NCBI GenBank assembly: GCA_028688955.1
Contig: JAQTXD010000019.1
Coordinates: forward strand, 1 to 47,460
Length of the DNA stretch: 47,460 bases
DNA from: Desulfuromonadaceae bacterium
GTDB lineage: Bacteria > Desulfobacterota > Desulfuromonadia > Geobacterales > Pseudopelobacteraceae
Direction of reading: 5' to 3'
Position 1 is the stretch's first letter. Every line of letters begins with the position of its first letter. Shown piece by piece: positions 43,652 to 47,460 of this stretch. The translations under genes were made by a program, and so were the position numbers. A model generated the notes under the pieces. That model saw only the letters and a list, made by a program, of their open reading frames with translations. It was not told where the DNA came from and did no database searches.

Positions 43652-43760
43652 ATCACCCAAGATGATTGAAATATCAATAAAAGATGGTAGTCTGAAACCT
43701 GCCCGACAATTGTAGCCGGAATTAAAAACAGAGTGCGAATGATGCCGGAGGCGGTCATAG

Positions 43761-44462
43761 ATGAAATTACCCAAAAAAACAGTTCTTATTGTTGATGATG
43801 AACCTTTGAGCGTCAGGATTCTCTGTCATCAACTCGAAAATGATTATGCAATCGTGTTGGCACAAAACGGGCGGGAGGCGTTGAAAATAATTTCTGATAC
43901 CCCGCCTGATATTGTTCTTCTGGATCTGCTTATGCCTGAAATGAATGGGTATGAGGTATATAGATTTATCAGAATGATTCCGGCGTTGGATAGTGTCCCG
44001 GTACTTTTCATTACAGCGATGCCTGATGTTGAATGCGAAGCGTTAGGTCTTGAAATGGGAGCAAGTGACTTCATACACAAGCCTTTCAGTGCCGACCTGG
44101 TACGCTTGCGAATCAAAAACCACCTCGCTTTTAGCCAGGAGCGAAGCCTCCTTATGCAGCGAAGTTCAGAACTCCAGCTGCTGAACACAAAACTTAAAGA
44201 CGAGATCATACAAAGAAAAGAAATCCAGCGCATTAACGAAGAGCTCATTTTGAAGTATGAGGCCACGTTAGCCCGGGTAAAGCTGTTGGAGGGGATCATT
44301 CCTATTTGTGCATATTGTCACAAAATAAGAGATGACAAAGATGGCTGGAATCAGCTGGAAGAGTATATCAGCGACCACTCTGAAGCACTGTTCAGTCACG
44401 GCATCTGCCCGGAGTGTACCAAGATCGAGATGGAAAAGATTCATAAACAGATGGGTAGTTAA
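43761..44462 (+). CDS. Response regulator with coiled coil and Cys-rich C-terminal motif
   Basis: A 233-residue protein: receiver at about 5-120 (VDDEP, phospho-acceptor Asp in VLLDLLMPEMNG, Lys in IHKPFS), coiled coil (about 130-175) and a C-terminal motif LLEGIIPICAYCHKIRDDKD then ISDHSEALFSHGICPECTKI. The four cysteines (CAYC, CPEC) probably bind a metal. This tail is shared by many receiver and PAS proteins of deltaproteobacteria; its function is unknown. GGAGG precedes the ATG. It opens a plus-strand operon. Confidence 0.85.
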   Translation: MKLPKKTVLIVDDEPLSVRILCHQLENDYAIVLAQNGREALKIISDTPPDIVLLDLLMPEMNGYEVYRFIRMIPALDSVPVLFITAMPDVECEALGLEMGASDFIHKPFSADLVRLRIKNHLAFSQERSLLMQRSSELQLLNTKLKDEIIQRKEIQRINEELILKYEATLARVKLLEGIIPICAYCHKIRDDKDGWNQLEEYISDHSEALFSHGICPECTKIEMEKIHKQMGS

Positions 44463-44486
44463 CAACGTAATCAGCAGGAATCATCC

Positions 44487-45401
44487 ATGAAAATCCTTAT
44501 TGCCGAAGACGATTTCATATCTCGGAAAATGTTGGAAAAAATATTCAGCGGACATGGATACGAGATCATCTCTGCATCTGACGGTGATGAAGCGTGGCGA
44601 ATCCTTGAAGAACCGGAACATCCTCACCTGCTTATTTTAGACTGGATGATGCCGGGACTTACCGGTGTTCAGATAGTACAGCGTCTGCGGAAGCGACCGA
44701 ATGGACATTCCTACTACACTATCATACTTACCGCCCTTGATACGCCTACAGACATCAGCTTTGCGCTCGACGGCGGTGCTGATGAATTTGTGCCGAAACC
44801 GTACCATGCTGATGTGCTGAGATCTCGCGCCAACGTTGGGAGACGGATTGTTTCTCTGCACGAATCGTTATCAGAAAAGATGCGCCTACTTGAAGAAGCT
44901 AATATTACTATTTCACGTCAGGCCGCAACTGATGAGCTGACCAATCTCTACAATCGCCGTTTTTTTAACGAAAATATCATGAAATCAGTGAGTGCTGCGA
45001 AGCGATATCAATTCCCACTTTCACTCATCATGGCTGATATTGACAAGTTTAAGGTTGTTAATGACACTCATGGTCACTCTGCCGGTGATCAGGTTCTGAA
45101 AGTGTTTGCCAATATTCTGCGGAACACGGCCAGAACTGAGGACATATCAGCACGGTGGGGTGGCGAGGAGTTTATTATTCTGCTTACGCATACATCATGC
45201 GAAGGTGCAGCTGTTATGGCGGAACGTGTCCGGAGATTGATGGAGTCCGAATGTTTTCGCATTACCTCAATTGCAGTTACGGTGAGTCTTGGTGTGGTTG
45301 AGAGGCAAAATGATGAAGACGCTGAAGCACTTATAAAGCGGGCGGACAAAGCGCTGTATTGCGCCAAGGATGAAGGGCGCAACCGGGTAGTTTTGGGATA
45401 A
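44487..45401 (+). CDS. Receiver-GGDEF diguanylate cyclase
   Basis: A 304-residue protein: receiver (about 1-120; AEDDF, LLILDWMMPGLTG, VPKPYH), linker coil and GGDEF domain (ATDELTNLYNRRF; active-site RWGGEEFIILL). The I-site RTED precedes it by five residues, so c-di-GMP production is probably activated by phosphorylation and limited by product. It is 24 bases after the Cys-tailed receiver gene. Confidence 0.92.
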   Translation: MKILIAEDDFISRKMLEKIFSGHGYEIISASDGDEAWRILEEPEHPHLLILDWMMPGLTGVQIVQRLRKRPNGHSYYTIILTALDTPTDISFALDGGADEFVPKPYHADVLRSRANVGRRIVSLHESLSEKMRLLEEANITISRQAATDELTNLYNRRFFNENIMKSVSAAKRYQFPLSLIMADIDKFKVVNDTHGHSAGDQVLKVFANILRNTARTEDISARWGGEEFIILLTHTSCEGAAVMAERVRRLMESECFRITSIAVTVSLGVVERQNDEDAEALIKRADKALYCAKDEGRNRVVLG

Positions 45402-45440
45402 TGAATCTACATGTGCGGCAAAACAATATGAGGTATTTTA

Positions 45441-45773
45441 ATGTCAATGGTACCACTTGAAAATCTGGAGCCAGGAATGGTGCTGGCTGCCAACGTACTC
45501 GACAGAAGCGGCAGGCTTCTTCTTGGCGAGGGGGTTGAACTACAGGCAAAGCACCTCTTTGTCTTTCGTACGTGGGGAGTTGTTGAAGCTGATATTGTCG
45601 GTGCAGGCGGTACTGATTCCACAGCATTGCCCGAGAACATCACTCAGGAAGAACTGGATCAGGCAAGAAACGCACTGCTTCACTTTTATTGCCATACCGA
45701 TATTGAGCACCCCGCCATTTGCGAATTGCTCCGTCTTGCGGTGATTCGGAAGGTGAAACATGATCAGCACTAA
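45441..45773 (+). CDS. Small protein related to the N-terminal part of HD-GYP proteins
   Basis: A 110-residue protein. LENLEPGMVLAANVLDRSGR LLLGEGVEL and HLFVFRTWGVVEADIV match the short beta domain that stands before HD-GYP and related signalling modules in this group. No catalytic domain follows. It overlaps the HDOD gene by 14 bases. It may act as a partner of the HDOD protein. Confidence 0.75.
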   Translation: MSMVPLENLEPGMVLAANVLDRSGRLLLGEGVELQAKHLFVFRTWGVVEADIVGAGGTDSTALPENITQEELDQARNALLHFYCHTDIEHPAICELLRLAVIRKVKHDQH

Positions 45774-46629
45774 TACAAAAACACCCACAATTGATAACAT
45801 AGTCGAGCAGACACAAACGGTATACTCTCTGCCGCTTTTTTATGATCGCCTGAATGAAAAGATCAATCACCCACGTAGTTCCCTTGCCGATATTGGGCAG
45901 GTTATCAGCGAAGATCAGGGTTTGACGGTGCGGCTTTTGAAACTGGCAAACAGTCCACTTTTTGGGTATCACGCAAAGATTGATTCAATTACCAAGGCTT
46001 TGACGTTAATTGGCACCCAGCAATTACGTGATCTGGCTTTGGCTGTTTCTGTTATGGGATCTTTTAGTGGCATTCCAAACGATCTGTTAGACATGAAGTC
46101 ATTTTGGAAGCACAACATCGCCTGCGGAATTGTGTCGCGAAGTATTGCGATATATCGGCGAGAAGTTAATCAGGAGCGATTTTTTGTTGCGGGAATGTTG
46201 CATGATGTAGGGGTTCTGGTGATGTGTACGGCAATACCGGATAGTGTCAAGGAAATACTTCAGGATAGATTAAGCAATAATGCACTCTATTATGCCTCAG
46301 AGCGAAAGTATCTCGGTTTTGACCATGGTGCCGTGGGGAGTGCGCTCATGGCTAAGTGGAAAATCCCGCCCAACATTTCAGAACCGATCGAGTTTCACCA
46401 TTTTCCTTCTTCTGCGTCAAAGTATCCTCTGGAAGCAGCGACCATCCACCTTGCAGATATAATATGCCATTCTATGGGAATCAGTCAGATTGACGACGAA
46501 CTTATTCCACCTCTAGAAAATTCAGCGTGGAACTTACTTGATATACCGGTAAGCCAGTTGGATACGATCATCAAACAATCTGAAACACAAATAGAAGAAA
46601 CATGTGCAATTCTATCGGAGACGTTATGA
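45760..46629 (+). CDS. HDOD-domain protein
   Basis: A 289-residue HDOD protein. The domain runs from about residue 15 to 215 ([84 protein letters not shown]). HDOD proteins are non-catalytic or weakly HD-like and take part in chemotaxis and c-di-GMP signalling networks. Its stop overlaps the kinase ATG (ATGA). Confidence 0.9.
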   Translation: MISTNTKTPTIDNIVEQTQTVYSLPLFYDRLNEKINHPRSSLADIGQVISEDQGLTVRLLKLANSPLFGYHAKIDSITKALTLIGTQQLRDLALAVSVMGSFSGIPNDLLDMKSFWKHNIACGIVSRSIAIYRREVNQERFFVAGMLHDVGVLVMCTAIPDSVKEILQDRLSNNALYYASERKYLGFDHGAVGSALMAKWKIPPNISEPIEFHHFPSSASKYPLEAATIHLADIICHSMGISQIDDELIPPLENSAWNLLDIPVSQLDTIIKQSETQIEETCAILSETL

Positions 46630-47460
46630 AGCCAAAGGGCGGAGCATACTCTGAATTGGAATTATCTCTCATGCAACGCAACTCTTATCTTGAGGATGCA
46701 AACAGACAATATGTCTCGTTGTTGGACACACTCGCAACGAGTGGCGACTTCCAGAATGATCTGGCCAAAGCTGAAACTGAAAAGTGTGTCTATGAAGCAA
46801 CGTTGTCTCAAATCAGTCGATTATTGTCCTTTCAGGCTGTTGGATGTCTTGAAAGTATGGATGATGGTACTTTTGAGCTTGTTGCTTCTATTCCTGCAGA
46901 ATCCCATTCGATTCTAAATTCAGTGGTTGAACGCACCGTTTTGGACGGAACTTTTTCGTGGGCACTTAACAGGAATCAGCCGATGGTAGCGCCTGCTGGA
47001 AATGAGGATGCTGTGATGCTCCATCCCGTTACCACCCGCAAACGGATCAGGGGCATGTTTATTGGAATAATGCCTGATAAATCAGAACATTTTGACGCTT
47101 CGCTACAAAACGTACTAACAATCATTCTATATACCGCAGCATACGCGCTGGAAAGCCTGGAATATCAGAAATTGCTGCGTGCCAACCTGTCAACACTTGA
47201 AGAACGAGTGATTGAGAGGACTAAGGCTCTCCAGTCGGCTATGGAGATGGCTGAGGCAGCAAATCGCGCCAAATCTGAGTTTTTGGCCACCATGAGTCAT
47301 GAAATTCGTACGCCGATGAATGGCGTAATCGGCATGGCCGGTATGCTGCTGGAAACGGATATGACAAACGAACAGAGCGAATATGCCGAGATAGTGCGTA
47401 AGAGCGGAGAAAACCTGCTGGATTTGATCAACGACATCCTCGATTTCTCGAAAATTGAAG
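46626..47460 (+). CDS. Histidine kinase, cut by the right edge
   Basis: The first 278 codons of a kinase. Residues ~1-50 are coiled, ~55-180 look like a GAF-type sensor domain ([29 protein letters not shown]), and HisKA follows ([20 protein letters not shown]). The ATPase domain and anything beyond lie outside the window. Its ATG overlaps the HDOD stop. The operon of receiver, REC-GGDEF, HDOD and kinase is a complete phosphorelay-to-c-di-GMP set. Confidence 0.88.
   Translation, partial: MKPKGGAYSELELSLMQRNSYLEDANRQYVSLLDTLATSGDFQNDLAKAETEKCVYEATLSQISRLLSFQAVGCLESMDDGTFELVASIPAESHSILNSVVERTVLDGTFSWALNRNQPMVAPAGNEDAVMLHPVTTRKRIRGMFIGIMPDKSEHFDASLQNVLTIILYTAAYALESLEYQKLLRANLSTLEERVIERTKALQSAMEMAEAANRAKSEFLATMSHEIRTPMNGVIGMAGMLLETDMTNEQSEYAEIVRKSGENLLDLINDILDFSKIE

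Overview
The window looks like the chromosome of a Geobacter-like member of the Desulfuromonadales (Desulfobacterota). This is inferred from gene content: PAS-rich histidine kinases, REC-GGDEF and HDOD proteins, a response regulator with a Cys-rich tail, a monoheme c-type cytochrome lipoprotein, a DUF6178 protein and a fused trehalose synthase/maltokinase. There is no rRNA or other species marker.

Layout. 1-7288 (minus): an exported protein cut by the left edge, an MscS-type channel, a membrane diguanylate cyclase, the treS-maltokinase fusion and malQ. 7305-7907 is a collapsed relic of treZ-treY. 7977-13444: a DUF389 membrane protein, a MarR regulator divergent from an OmpA/Pal-like lipoprotein, a TPR protein and a small zinc-ribbon protein. 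13562-13649 is tRNA-Ser(CGA), after which the content becomes accessory.

13700-33350 is an accessory island of plasmid/ICE-like small genes, a C39-like protein and a ten-gene minus-strand array (16378-31197). In transcription order the array is AlbA_2/ATP-binding protein, hsdR, hsdM, hsdS, a PtuA-like ATPase, a PtuB-like HNH protein, a DUF6998-like protein, mcrB, mcrC and an unknown protein. Most junctions overlap or are under 30 bases, so it is probably one transcription unit combining type I restriction, a Septu-like pair and a modified-DNA restriction module. hsdM has an in-frame amber codon 34 sense codons before its natural stop/start junction with hsdS, and the tail behind the amber is intact. 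The island's right side holds a PLDc_N-like protein, a VOC protein, a DUF6933-like protein and decayed fragments.

34016-47460 returns to signalling and envelope genes: a periplasmic-sensor PAS histidine kinase whose C-terminal receiver has decayed into a relic, lipoproteins, DUF6178, DUF456, YheU, a cytochrome, a zinc-ribbon membrane protein, a lone receiver, and a plus-strand signalling operon (receiver with Cys tail, REC-GGDEF, small PilZ/HD-GYP-like N-terminal domain protein, HDOD, histidine kinase) that runs off the right edge. No integrase, transposase, CRISPR array or origin was seen.
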